Assembly (NCBI GenBank): GCA_900618425.1
Contig: UZAN01059595.1
Coordinates: 1-11,186 of the forward strand
DNA from: Echinostoma caproni
Taxonomy: Eukaryota; Platyhelminthes; Trematoda; Plagiorchiida; Echinostomatidae
DNA: 11,186 nucleotides
Reading direction: 5' to 3'
A program made the position numbers and the translations under genes. A model generated the notes under the pieces. That model ran no database searches, was not told the DNA's origin, and worked only from the letters and a program-made list of their open reading frames with translations. Position 1 is the first letter of the stretch, and each line of letters starts with the position of its first letter. This document shows, in pieces, positions 1 to 7,751 of this stretch.

Positions 1-269
1 AGCCTATCAATCAGGTAAATTAAGTACAATAGTTAGACTACCGTTGGTCTTTTCCTTCTAACACAAGGACCCTCCTTCTCTACCGGGCACAATCAAGTGT
101 ACCTTCCAGATTTAGCACCTGTCGCCATTATTTGGCAATATCGATCTTCTTCCTTTCTAGAATCCCAATCCTTGGTTCTGTTTCTTTTTGGGACGAACAT
201 TCAGAATGAACGTGAGCAAACATTAGTGACAGATTCTGACGAACGTCAGCAACCACCTTGACACTNACT
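1..269. other. Unassigned stretch, possibly LINE 3' end
   Basis: No open frame or motif that I recognise is present. The minus strand directly upstream (270-508) is a LINE RT fragment, so this stretch may be the decayed 3' end of the same element, but I see no diagnostic motif or terminal tail. One ambiguous base (n) lies at 266. Confidence 0.3.
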
Positions 270-508
270 ACAGATGCATGTATCTGCACACAGATCCCTG
301 ACTACTTCGGCGAATTCAATGGTATCCGACGACCCGTCGCCTATTTGACGCACCTCCTCTGTCCCTCGGTTCAGCAGCAGTCGCCTGCATTTGTTGAAGA
401 TGAGTAGTAGCTGTCATTCGTCAGCCCAACCGTGGACTGCATTTAGGGCTTCCTGTATTTCCCTCAATGAAGGATCCTCTACTTCTATGAGGCGATACGC
501 GAGAAGGA
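270..508 (-). pseudogene. LINE (CR1/Jockey-like) RT fragment, region after the FADD motif
   Basis: Reading the minus strand from 508 downward gives a segment that includes LREIQEALNAVHGWADE, followed by a stop and then LLIFNKCRRLL. This pattern (acidic residues, then a helix with W-A-D/E, then F-N-x-x-K-C) is typical of LINE reverse transcriptases just after the catalytic FADD motif, at the start of the thumb region. The FADD motif itself is not visible upstream of it, because the sequence breaks at about 508 where an LTR-like repeat begins. A TGA stop interrupts the frame after W-A-D-E. The fragment is collinear with the minus-strand LINE at 2363-3787, which ends just before that motif, so the two are probably halves of one copy. 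LINE identity is fairly secure; the exact clade is inferred. Confidence 0.65.
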
Positions 509-512
509 ACTG

Positions 513-725
513 TGTTGGAGTGTTGTTTACATTGATCATTTGCTTTACTGCATCAATTGTGTTTTGATGATTAGTCGATGTAAGACTTCAATTTTGGCCG
601 TCGAATAATCTGATCGGTTCAGCGTTATATATAAACGCCTGTGATTCCCTTCTCAAGTGCGATTCGTGTTCAGTGGACTAGAGAAAATATATCGAGAGCA
701 TTTCCTGAAGAACAGACTTTTGATA
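513..725 (+). mobile_element. 213-bp LTR-like repeat, copy 1 (probable 5' LTR)
   Basis: The unit begins TGTTGGAGTG and ends ACTTTTGATA. It matches 1706-1918 over its full 213 bp without indels, with about six mismatches by eye. The TG start, the CA end kept in the other copy, a TATATATAAA box in the middle, and a TGG-beginning sequence directly downstream followed by a gag-like frame all fit a short Ty3/gypsy (Mag-like) LTR. It directly abuts a LINE fragment on the left. The LTR identity is inferred from this arrangement. Confidence 0.7.
626..635 (+). promoter_or_regulatory. TATA box of LTR copy 1
   Basis: TATATATAAA lies 113 bases into the 213-bp repeat, and the same sequence occurs at 1819-1828 in the second copy. 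Its mid-LTR position suits an RNA polymerase II TATA box with transcription starting about 25-30 bases downstream. There is no direct evidence of activity. Confidence 0.5.
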
Positions 726-907
726 TGGTGGCAACGGAAACTGATGCGAACTTCCCAATGATTAAGGGACTGGAGGTCCAACCGCCGTCGTATCTGATTA
801 TGGAGAAAACGGGGTGATTGGATGAGAGCTGGAGACTGTGGCGAACGAAATATGCAGATTTTCGTGCGCTGAGAGAGACGGACAGCGAGTCCAGGTTACG
901 TCAATGA
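725..907 (+). pseudogene. Ty3/gypsy (Mag-like) gag N-terminal fragment
   Basis: An ATG at 725 lies at the LTR end and overlaps the likely primer site. The frame contains GLEVQPPSYL, then a TGA stop at 815-817, then LDESWRLWRTKYADFRAL in the same frame, and stops again at 905-907. A leucine/proline-rich start followed by a W-x-x-W-x-x-x-(Y/F) helix is the usual opening of Mag-like gag capsid proteins, which assemble the cytoplasmic particle that packages element RNA. Only about 60 codons are recognisable against several hundred in intact gags, and no major homology region or clear zinc knuckle follows. The fragment is surely non-functional. The family assignment is by pattern only. Confidence 0.55.
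726..743 (+). other. Candidate tRNA primer-binding site
   Basis: TGGTGGCAACGGAAACTG begins immediately after the end of LTR copy 1. Primer-binding sites of LTR elements normally start with TGG at or near the LTR edge, because they pair with the CCA end of a tRNA. I cannot name the tRNA from the sequence alone. Confidence 0.35.
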
Positions 908-1236
908 AGGAGCGGTAATGTTTGGGTGAATGTGACGAGACTTATGTACTATTCATTTTAAACCAGGGGAGGCAAAAGCATGTCACTAGACCGCGCGTGC
1001 AGTTACGGTGCATGCCTAGAAGGAAGTCTAAAAAGGAGCGAATAGTCGAAGACGAAGAAAAAGAAAGAAGAAAATCCAAACGCTGCGCAGGAGGATTTTG
1101 AAATCAGTGCACAAGAAGAGCAGTAAAAAATGCCTACAATGGGCAAGACAACACAAACCCCATCCTGAAGCGGACAGATATGACAATGATCATCATGACG
1201 AAAAACTTCCAAAAGAAGAAGGATGTTGTAGTGATT
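908..1236. other. Unassigned internal stretch of the LTR element
   Basis: This A/G-rich region has no convincing domain. A short reading frame gives KKCLQWARQH, which weakly recalls a gag zinc knuckle with its second cysteine changed, but that is too little to call. It is probably decayed internal sequence of the gypsy-like element. Confidence 0.3.
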
Positions 1237-1266
1237 GTAGTAGTAGTAGTAGTAGTAGTAGTAGTA
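1237..1266 (+). repeat. (GTA)10 microsatellite
   Basis: Ten uninterrupted GTA units. They create an artefactual poly-serine run on the plus strand and a poly-tyrosine run on the minus strand. Confidence 0.97.
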
Positions 1267-1280
1267 CGCACGGAATTCGG

Positions 1281-1690
1281 AATACAAACCACGCAATAGG
1301 AATCACCGGACACGAGTCATGGATCAGTTGTCACGGACTGGATTACGGAAGCACTGGAGCGCAATGGCACGAGCTCGCAATATCCCAGGTGAATGAGACG
1401 CGAGGAAGAGGTCACAGGAATAGTAGTACACAGTTCGTTTATTGAGAGAAGCAAGAGGGATTAAGTAATATGTATAAAAGAAGATTATTGGTTATTTAGG
1501 CTTCCACCAATCAGATTGCAATACTGCTTGTAGAATCTTGCATCTGTCTGCCCTGTCTTGGATTGGCTGGCACTACCAGGCTATGGCGTGTAGTCGGAAT
1601 TCGTATGCGTGTTACTGAAGGCAGTATTCAAATCTGATTGATCACACATGTCCGAAAACTGTGACGCGCCACTCCAGAGTAGGCGTCATC
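1281..1690 (-). repeat. Left arm of a ~410-bp inverted repeat, LTR-like
   Basis: The reverse complement of this segment aligns along its whole length with 1949-2362, with moderate divergence and few indels. In the minus orientation it runs from a GATGACGCCTAC motif, through CCAATC-type boxes and a TATACATATTA stretch, to a CAATAAAC polyadenylation-like signal, and ends at GCGTGGTTTGTATT. That order (upstream elements, TATA-like, AATAAA) is what an LTR would show, so the arms may be two LTRs of one family in opposite orientation. Terminal inverted repeats of a DNA element are the alternative. Confidence 0.75.
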
Positions 1691-1705
1691 TGAATTACAC
1701 AGATG

Positions 1706-1918
1706 TGTTGGAGTGTTGTTTACATTGATCATTTGCTTTACTGCATCAATTGTGTTTTGATGATTAGTCGATGTAAGACTTCAATTTCGGCCGTCGAATA
1801 ATCTGATCGGTTCAGCGTTATATATAAACGCCTGTGATTCCCTTCTCAAGTGCGATTCGTGTTCAGTGGACTAGAGAAAATGCATCGAGAGCATTTCCTG
1901 AAGAACTCACTTTTGACA
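1706..1918 (+). mobile_element. 213-bp LTR-like repeat, copy 2 (3' or solo LTR)
   Basis: This is a full-length partner of 513-725. It begins TGTTGGAGTG and ends TTTTGACA, so it keeps the canonical TG...CA ends. It lies exactly between the two inverted arms. If it is the 3' LTR of the element starting at 513, the internal region is only about 980 bp, far too short for an autonomous gypsy element. If it is a solo LTR, the flanking bases show no obvious duplication. Confidence 0.7.
1819..1828 (+). promoter_or_regulatory. TATA box of LTR copy 2
   Basis: TATATATAAA, at the same internal offset (113) as in copy 1. Confidence 0.5.
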
Positions 1919-1948
1919 GGAACTTCGTGTGGTGATTTAGGCCTATGT

Positions 1949-2362
1949 GATGACGCCTACCCTGGAGCGGTGCGTTGCAATTTCGGACACCTGCCAACAA
2001 TCAAATTTCAAAGGTGACGTCAATGACGCGCGTATGTGTCACTGCTTCTGATTTCATGTCATAGGTGGATCGTGCCAGCCAATCCGAGGTTGTTCAGTCC
2101 AGACAGAAGCAGAATAATGCAAACAATAATACAATGCGATTGGTGGAAGCCTGGATAACCAATGATCCTTTTTTGTACATATTAATTATTGGCTCTCATT
2201 TCATACAATAAACGGACTACTATTCCTGTGGCCTTCATCCCGCGTCTCAGGTACGTAGGACACTGCGTACGAGTGCCATAGTAATCCAGTGCTTACGTGA
2301 TCCAGTCCGTGATTGCTAGTCCTTGATTCGTATTCCGGGATTCGAATTGCGTGGTTTGTATT
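1949..2362 (+). repeat. Right arm of the ~410-bp inverted repeat, LTR-like
   Basis: Inverted partner of 1281-1690. It starts GATGACGCCTAC and ends GCGTGGTTTGTATT on the plus strand. Inside are TGACGTCA (2015-2022, a perfect CRE-type palindrome), GCCAATC- and ATTGG-type boxes, a TGTACATATTAATTA stretch and CAATAAACGG. The left arm lacks the perfect TGACGTCA. The outer edge at 2362 abuts the minus-strand LINE fragment. The promoter-like content favours an LTR origin, but no coding sequence of its own element is attached. Confidence 0.75.
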
Positions 2363-3600
2363 TGGGGTCCAATGCGCATTATTAGTGCTACTACGATCGT
2401 TACACTTGGGTCCCTGGAAGACCTAAGTAACATCGTTAACATGCCACAGAAATAGCATGCGACCAAGGACTGATCCCTTAGGTACACCACTACAGGCTGC
2501 TGCCCTTTTCGAGGTTTCCTGTCCCACTCTGACACGGAACGACCTATAACATAGGTACGCTCTAATCTACCTCACCATCTGCTGGTTTATCCACAGGGCT
2601 TCCAATTTGCGCAGAAGGAACCTTTCCCCTACGTCCAACATTTCTGTGACCGCGTCCAGAAATGACAGAGGGTTCGTTAGGCATGATGCTTTTTTATTGA
2701 CAAATCCGTGTTGTTGAGCTGCTATGATGTGTTCTTGGTCCAGAAATCTTACCAACATTTTCTCTTAGACACTGTTTGAAGGTTTTCAGAACCACTGACA
2801 GCAGGCAAATTGGTTAGCAGTTAGAAGTAGCTGCTCTTGATCCACCCTTGCGGATAATCACCACTTCAGCTGTGTTCCAGTTGGACGACAGCGTTGCCTT
2901 GGCAAGGGATGGATCGAAAAGTGGAGCCAGTGCACCTGAAATGATGTCAGCAGTGGGTAGCAAGAATGCTAGATGCAACCCATCCCGACACGCAACCTTG
3001 TGCTGGTCTAGGTGTCCCAGTGCTACTTCCACCNNNNCGGTTTCATGAACTATTCAGGGAGAATTTCAAATAGGGCAGGCAATGGCCTACCTAAGTCCTT
3101 TATGTGGACCTTCTCGAACAGGTTCTTCAGAACTTCAGTTTCCCCTTTGTTTAGGTTAGGTCACAGGACTAGCGAGTGAAGCCAAACGAGCGTCCAGTTT
3201 CTTGCAAAATTAAGCTCCAATGTTCTCAATTCGCTTCGACAGCTTTTGAAATTCTCGCCTCACATGTTGGTGGCTGCAATTACAACATTCGCAACCGCTA
3301 CCCGGGAGTGGGCCTTAGATTACACGTAGCTGTAGTAGACTTTTGGATGCTGTTTGGCATTGCGTGCAATCATGCTTTCATACTCCCTCTGTTTCTGTAT
3401 CTTGAGAGCCCTTTCTCTTGCCGCTAGATGGTGCAGGTAACGTCGATGCCTTTCAATGCTCCGGAGGCTGGTCCATTCCTTCCGTTTTTTGGCTTGCCCC
3501 CTGACTACGTTTTTGTCCATCAAGGTGGCCGACTCCTTCTTTTGACCCTTTCTAAAGGAGAAAATTCGTTCGTGAGCCTGATGATATAATCCTTAATTGA
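2363..3600 (-). pseudogene. LINE (CR1/Jockey-like) linker and RT N-terminal half
   Basis: Reading downward from 3600, the minus strand gives a basic linker with arginine- and lysine-rich helices (about 3320-3523, including LRSIERHRRYLHHLAARERA). Decayed sequence follows, then RT motifs. These include DGLHLAFLLP and NWNTAEVVIIRKGGSR (about 2840-3000), QQHGFVNKKASCLTNPLSFL (about 2660-2720), GVPKGSVLG, and HVND (2432-2443) in place of the usual YVND or YIND. RT copies element RNA at a nicked chromosomal target. Several frameshifts separate these blocks. The fragment stops just before the expected FADD catalytic motif, where the 509-2362 insertion begins, and the missing continuation resembles 270-508. 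Four ambiguous bases lie inside. LINE identity is secure; the clade is by resemblance. Confidence 0.85.
3034..3037. other. Ambiguous bases (nnnn)
   Basis: Four unresolved bases inside the LINE RT fragment. They may be a small assembly gap of set length or low-quality consensus. Confidence 0.9.
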
Positions 3601-3787
3601 CTGCCACTCCTAATTCACATAGAGGGTGACGTTCGGTGACAACCGGATTCGCCACTGCCGCTTGTCTGAGCACCCGCACGTCCAGATTCTGAAGTCTTTC
3701 TTGAGCCTTTGTGGTACCACAGCAGGGTTTTCCTTGATATCCGAATTGGGTACGCCGTGGTCGCTTCTCTCTTGGGGGAGCAGGTAC
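3601..3787 (-). pseudogene. Probable upstream continuation of the LINE (end of endonuclease or linker)
   Basis: The minus strand stays fairly open and leads into SIKDYIIRLTNEFSPLE just downstream (3540-3605), a helix placed where LINE linkers have their post-endonuclease segment. In the 187 bases themselves I recognise no endonuclease motif. The stretch ends where the TGTAA-starting LTR candidate begins at 3788. Confidence 0.4.
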
Positions 3788-4130
3788 TGTAACGGCAATC
3801 CAAACAACGATCGCAATTTCTCGACTTCGACTGATCAAATTTCCAGCACGTGGGAAAACAGTTGCACGGCGGTTTGAATTTCGTTTCTATCATAGGCATA
3901 CATCAATACATATTTGCGACTTACGAAACCGTCGTAGGTTCCAGTTACAGAACAACAAACAATAGAGCAAATCACGGAGTAAGACCATAAAGATACCTAG
4001 CGGGTAATGACGAGGCCGGTTAAAACAACTGTTAAACATTGAGTTGATAAAAGAGAAAGAATAGATAAGAAAAGGAAGATAATGGAATTAGAAACAATAG
4101 AGTGTAAAAATGCTGTTGGAAACCGTCACA
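3788..4130 (-). mobile_element. Candidate 3' LTR of the outer BEL/Pao element (343 bp)
   Basis: On the plus strand it starts TGTAACGG and ends AACCGTCACA, so in the element's minus orientation it starts TGTGACGG and ends in CA. Its first 177 bp repeat as 9729-9915 in the same orientation, on the other side of the BEL coding fragments, as an LTR pair would. The minus-strand bases just upstream (GGTGGGCGG) are G-rich and could be a remnant polypurine tract. The left edge touches LINE-related sequence. No target-site duplication can be tested, because the other copy has lost its outer end. Confidence 0.6.
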
Positions 4131-4394
4131 CCGCCCACCAATCGTGCAGCGATTTCTTGTCGTTTTCTGTATATTTTTCAAACGGAATGTCTCCAATGGA
4201 CATTTAAATAATTGCTTTTGAGCACCTCGTGGTATCATTTTTATTGTAGACGCTGATGGGATAGTGGATATTGCATCATTGTTCAAACTCCCGTCTCATA
4301 TTAAGTAGTTGGTTAGACCATTAAGCCTGATGATATTGCCGGAGACCAGAGGAGAATACGTCGGTTTGAGTAAAATCCACCCAGGTAGGTTGAA
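4131..4394. other. Unassigned stretch between integrase fragment and LTR
   Basis: An intact BEL/Pao element would have the integrase catalytic core (D,D-35-E) and C-terminal domain here, about 1 kb or more. Only about 264 bp lie between the zinc-binding region and the LTR, and I see no core motif on either strand. The minus strand keeps an open frame over about 4032-4286 but resembles nothing I know. Confidence 0.5.
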
Positions 4395-4860
4395 TGCTTC
4401 GACTGGTTATCCAGAACCGCCTCCTAAATTCAGATAACACGTGCTCTGGCCCTGAATGACCTTCCTTCTCATAAAAGTGACGGATGGGAAGTTCCGTTAC
4501 ATGGTGTCTCGGAGCAGGATAGCTGGGTGTCTTGCGTCATGTGGCAAGTGCGCGTAATGCAGTTTATCACCAACTCAAAGCATTCCATTTACTAAAATTG
4601 GACAGAATCTACGAAGAGGACCACCCCTGTGTAGGTGCCCCTTAGGGTCCATTAGCGAGACCTGATCGTCTGAGAACGACTCTGCCTGAACTAGACACAA
4701 AATTTTCGGAGGCAAACTCAATTTCTCTGTTGACAGTCTACCCACTCGTGGTGACGAGGCACCTATCTTTACAAACATTTTGCTGATACATTGCGTAAAG
4801 CGCCTCAACCAAGCTGTTGCTCGCAAAAGCTTATACCACTGCGAATGATAAAAAAGTAAA
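4395..4860 (-). pseudogene. BEL/Pao integrase N-terminal (zinc-binding) fragment
   Basis: The minus-strand frame includes ATAWLRRF, then LVQAESFSDDQ, KGHLHRGGPLRRFCPILVNG, then after a frame change HYAHLPHDARHPAILLRD, and finally HFYEKEGHSG (histidines at 4456-4479) with RRRFWI. In BEL/Pao polyproteins this series links RNase H to the H2C2 zinc-binding head of the integrase, which helps the enzyme bind element ends in the nucleus. The paired cysteines of the zinc finger and the whole catalytic core are absent, so no integration activity is possible. At least two frameshifts or stops interrupt it. It follows the RNase H fragment in the correct order. Confidence 0.8.
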
Positions 4861-5480
4861 GTGACGCGACAGTTGTTTGGTTAATAGTTACAGTGCGCTT
4901 AAGCTCAATCTGCCCTTGGATTTCTTCAGTGAAGACCAATTTGAATGAAGGAATTCCTTCTAAGCTTCTCAGGAACGGCGGCCCTCTCAGCTAACTTTCC
5001 CACTTCTGTTCGTCCGCCTTCAGACCTCGAGTGCCGTGGTCTGCAGGATTAATTTTCCCCTTTACGTGATACTATTTCTGAGGTATTGAGCTTTCATGTA
5101 TTACAGCCAATCGGTTGGCTATAAATGTGCTAAATGAGCTGATTTGTTGTTTATGTAATAAAGCACAATTGTTGAATCAGACTAGTAGAATATAGGCCTC
5201 TTTGAAATATCCAACTCCCGGCTTATGGTATCACACAACTCAATCGCTATAACGGCAAACGCCAGCTCTAGTCCAGGTATGGTAACTGCCTTAAGTGGAG
5301 ACAGGCGGAATTTAGCCATAACCAGGTTACATACAACATTACCATTCATGTTATCCCTCAAGTAGGCTGCTGCCCCATAAGCTGATTCAGACGCGTCACT
5401 GAATATATGCAGTTGGGCTGACTCACGGGCTCTTTGGTTTTCACTCCCCATACACCTCGGCACCTTTAATTCCTTCAATT
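4861..5480 (-). pseudogene. BEL/Pao RNase H region (A17-type pol segment)
   Basis: The fragment opens MKELKVPRC and contains LHIFSDASESAYGAAAYL. The aspartate at 5395-5397 is the first expected catalytic residue of RNase H. IPGLELAFA supplies the glutamate (5266-5268), and SDSTIVLYYI supplies the next aspartate (5176-5178). An in-frame TAG at 5182-5184 lies two codons before that aspartate, where relatives usually have a tryptophan before SDS. Further down, KINPADHGTRGLKADE is the usual BEL/Pao end of this domain. RNase H removes the RNA template during reverse transcription in the cytoplasmic particle. All three acidic residues remain, but stops and a frameshift show decay. Confidence 0.85.
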
Positions 5481-5540
5481 TGTTGACCTCAATAACCCAA
5501 GATTCCCAAGTGCGCCGGTCATTCTCACCTACTAGTTCGT

Positions 5541-6360
5541 CCTATCCCAGGGTTTTGCGATGCAGTACTTGTAACAATACTCTGCCTGTCGGAATTATCG
5601 CAGTGAAGAGACCCAGAGGGTCATACAGAGGAGCAATATACGATAGTAGCCCTCTTTTAATGAATGGTTTCCGGATCGCTCCCAACGGGAAGATAAAGGC
5701 ATTGTCAACAATAAGCCAATTCAGGCCTAAAGTGCGCTCTTGGGCATCTAGATTCATATTTAGCTGTGCGCAACTAACTGCCGTTTCGGAATATTGTTTA
5801 TTGAGTCACTGCAGTTTGTCAACCACTTGCGTAGCTGGAAACCTCCTTTGATAAGCGCTACACCTAATTGATCCGTGAAAAGCATTGCTTGTTCAGCATC
5901 GCCATACGATGCTAATCAGTCGTCGACGTAAAAATATCGTTCAATGGCACATCTCACCCAATCATTACCTATGTTTGTGAATGAGTCGACCGTGCAGCGT
6001 AAGGCGTATTTCGCACAAAATGGCTTCGACGTGGCATCAAATGGGTGAAGTGAACTTCTTTATTCCTTTGGTTGTTGATTGAGATCTCAATCAGGCCACC
6101 ATTTAAACCTTAATGCCCCCGATTCACGTTCAGACACCCTAACCCGCAAAAACATCTCTCGTACGTCTTCTGCTACAGCTACTTTGTCTAAGCAAAAGCG
6201 CAGCAGTACTCCAACTAAGTTAGAAACGGTATTTGGTCCTGATGAAGAGTGTTGGTTAAGACAAATTCCTTGATAGGTGGCTGCACAATCAAAGACTATT
6301 CTAACCTTTTCAGGTTTCTTTGGGTTTACCACTGGATCATGCGGTAGGTACCACCTAGGT
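5541..6360 (-). pseudogene. BEL/Pao reverse transcriptase
   Basis: The domain opens with WYLPHDPVVNPKKPEKVRIV, followed by FDCAATYQG and GPNTVSNLVGVLLRF. Next come VAVAEDVREMF, where the aspartate of palm motif A is kept, then GALRFKWWPD. After a break there are CAKYALRCT and the catalytic FYVDD at 5919-5933, immediately followed by a TGA where relatives have a residue before LASY. The frame continues through KGGFQLRKW, and after another break ERTLGLNWLI and LLSYIAPLYDPLG. The order and spacing match the BEL/Pao RT palm and connection. Both catalytic blocks survive as sequence, but at least two stops and frame changes inactivate it. It lies between the pre-RT linker and RNase H, as expected. 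Confidence 0.92.
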
Positions 6361-6434
6361 TTGTACGCGACTTCCAGTTGATAGTCAGGTCATAGCCCTG
6401 TCGAAAGTGATCATTGAATAAATTATTGTACCTG

Positions 6435-6734
6435 TTAAATAAATTTGGAACTCGCATAAACCTGCGTTTCAGGCATTGCAGCCTCTAGGTTGTAGTTGTT
6501 ATGCATGGTCTCTGGTTTCGTTTTCCACGTTAATCCGATGCGTAATCCATCCCTGTCAAGGTTTATCGATTCCTCTGCTATTCGTAACGCTCGGTGATCT
6601 TCCTCGGAGTGATATATGGCCGTCGTATACAGGTCTTCAAATTCCTTGTTGTATGAATCCACCAACACGATGCTAGTTTTACTCTCCCGAGTAACTGTCA
6701 ACATTTGCTCCAAGACGGTCCCGTGATTAACCAT
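6435..6734 (-). pseudogene. BEL/Pao protease-RT linker
   Basis: This 99-codon open minus-strand frame contains EEDHRALRIAEESINL, DGLRIGLTWK and MHNNYNLEAAM. The series (E-D-x-x-A-L-x-I-x-E, then D-G-x-x-I/V-x-L-x-W, then an N-N-x-x-x-A segment) is the standard stretch between protease and RT in BEL/Pao polyproteins. It has no known catalytic role. It overlaps the end of the protease fragment on one side and leads to the RT start after about 75 poorly preserved bases. Confidence 0.8.
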
Positions 6735-6739
6735 CTCAA

Positions 6740-7060
6740 AGTAGTTTTGATTGTAAAGAGCTCGTTTGGCACGCCGAATCGATCACTATTAACCCAATGA
6801 GCCTCGGGGACATCACAACCGATGATCAATTGAACTCTAGGTGTAGTCGGATGCACCGTTCTATATCGCATAGGTGGGTTCATCGAGCGGTATGATTCTT
6901 GGCAGGTACCTGCGATCTTGGCGTTAATAGATCGTCCATGATGTATGCAGTGCTGGCCTTAATGCCTTTATCTTCATTAAGGAGACTAACGTCGAATGGT
7001 ACCCTTTGTGCGTCAACCAATTCGATAGTGTGCGCATCGACTCTGCTAGCACCCCCTCAA
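6740..7060 (-). pseudogene. BEL/Pao aspartic protease, C-terminal part
   Basis: The minus strand gives SRVDAHTIELVDAQRVPFDV, then STAYIMDDLLTPRSQVPA. After a frame change it gives PRVQLIIGCDVPEAHW (6794-6835). AYxMDDLL followed by the (L/I)IGCDxPEAHW block is the characteristic second half of the BEL/Pao protease, the region that carries the flap and the hydrophobic floor. The first half with the active-site aspartate is missing: gag sequence runs straight into this segment at about 7060. The enzyme would normally cut the element's own polyprotein during particle maturation. The missing half is seen elsewhere in the window, at 8085-8346. Confidence 0.8.
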
Positions 7061-7718
7061 TCATGTTTCGTGCCACTCGGAGTGGTTGTCCAAACATCTC
7101 CTTCAGTATATTTCTGACTCTCGGGTAGCCCACTTCCGGCTCCAGCATTGCACACCCTTGTATGGCCTCCTTGGCCTTCACTCGACAGTAGCGTAGCAAA
7201 AACAGAAACCTTTGCCCTGAATTGTCGGTTTTTTATTCAACGAAATATTCGTATTGGCGAATGAATTGGCAATATTGTTCGTGATTGCCATCAAAAGGTG
7301 TCAGTTCGACTCTTGGCAAATCGACGTTTACATGGGTAAACGTTCTTGGTTTAGGGACGAATTCTTTATTCGGAGAGAAGCAACCGTGTACAGTCTCAGC
7401 TCGAGGTGATTTTGTGCCGTTGAAATGGGTCTTTTCACGTTTGGCCTGTTCTATCTGCTACCTAGCTAATCGAAACTCATGCTCTAATTCAGAAACCCGC
7501 AATCCAAATATAAAAATATCCTTAAAATCTGAATCCACACATGAAACAGCACTGACACAACTAACGGATCTAACATTTTTTAAAGAATCAAAATGATCCA
7601 CAGCCCCCCCAGTGACTTGTCGGGTTAATTCCTGTTGGGTTCCAGTTTCCTTGGTTCCTCGTCTGGGCATCTTTGAAATAGTTTTCCGTTTGATTCCAAT
7701 TTGAGAACTGTACGTCAA
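7061..7718 (-). pseudogene. BEL/Pao gag, inner copy (N-terminal and DUF1759-like capsid part)
   Basis: The frame from 7718 has a likely start MPRRGTKETG at 7670, a helical charged segment (VSELEHEFRLAR), and then, past a stop, LPRVELTPFDGNHEQYCQFI and LLRYCRVKAKEAIQGC. It ends with PEVGYPRVRNILKEMFGQPL. This is the DUF1759-type core of BEL/Pao gag, with its P-x-F-D-G-(N/D) entry and LL-x-Y-C-x-G/V-x-A-x-E-A-I motif. Gag proteins build the cytoplasmic particle. The remainder, including the zinc knuckles, is deleted. The start lies only 33 bases past the 331-bp LTR-like unit, as expected for a gag behind its own 5' LTR. It is clearly different in sequence from the outer gag. Confidence 0.85.
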
Positions 7719-7751
7719 CCAATTCGCACTTGAGTGACGCGTAGCCGAACT

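Larger units (their letters stand above)
509..2362. mobile_element. Composite LTR-type insertion splitting a LINE
   Basis: This block lies between two collinear minus-strand LINE fragments. It contains, in order, a 213-bp LTR-like repeat, a decayed Ty3/gypsy-like gag start, an unassigned stretch with a GTA microsatellite, a ~410-bp arm, a second 213-bp repeat, and the inverted copy of the ~410-bp arm. It cannot be a single simple insertion, because it mixes direct and inverted repeats of different units. I see no clear target-site duplication at the outer edges. Confidence 0.55.

Noticed and set aside
1003..1296. 97-codon minus-strand frame with poly-tyrosine
   Set aside because: This is the opposite-strand reading of the same microsatellite.
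1281..1440. Shared peptide pattern in both inverted arms (NTNHAI, HGLD, GHRNSS)
   Set aside because: Both arms read open in one frame here, but it ends without a domain and overlaps promoter-like LTR content. DNA homology explains the likeness.
1098..1445. 115-codon plus-strand open frame with a poly-serine run
   Set aside because: The serine run is the GTA microsatellite and the rest crosses into the inverted-repeat arm. It has no domain and is a by-product of repeats.
3176..3427. 83-codon plus-strand frame with a hydrophobic end
   Set aside because: It is antisense to the LINE linker, which has recognisable features on the minus strand.
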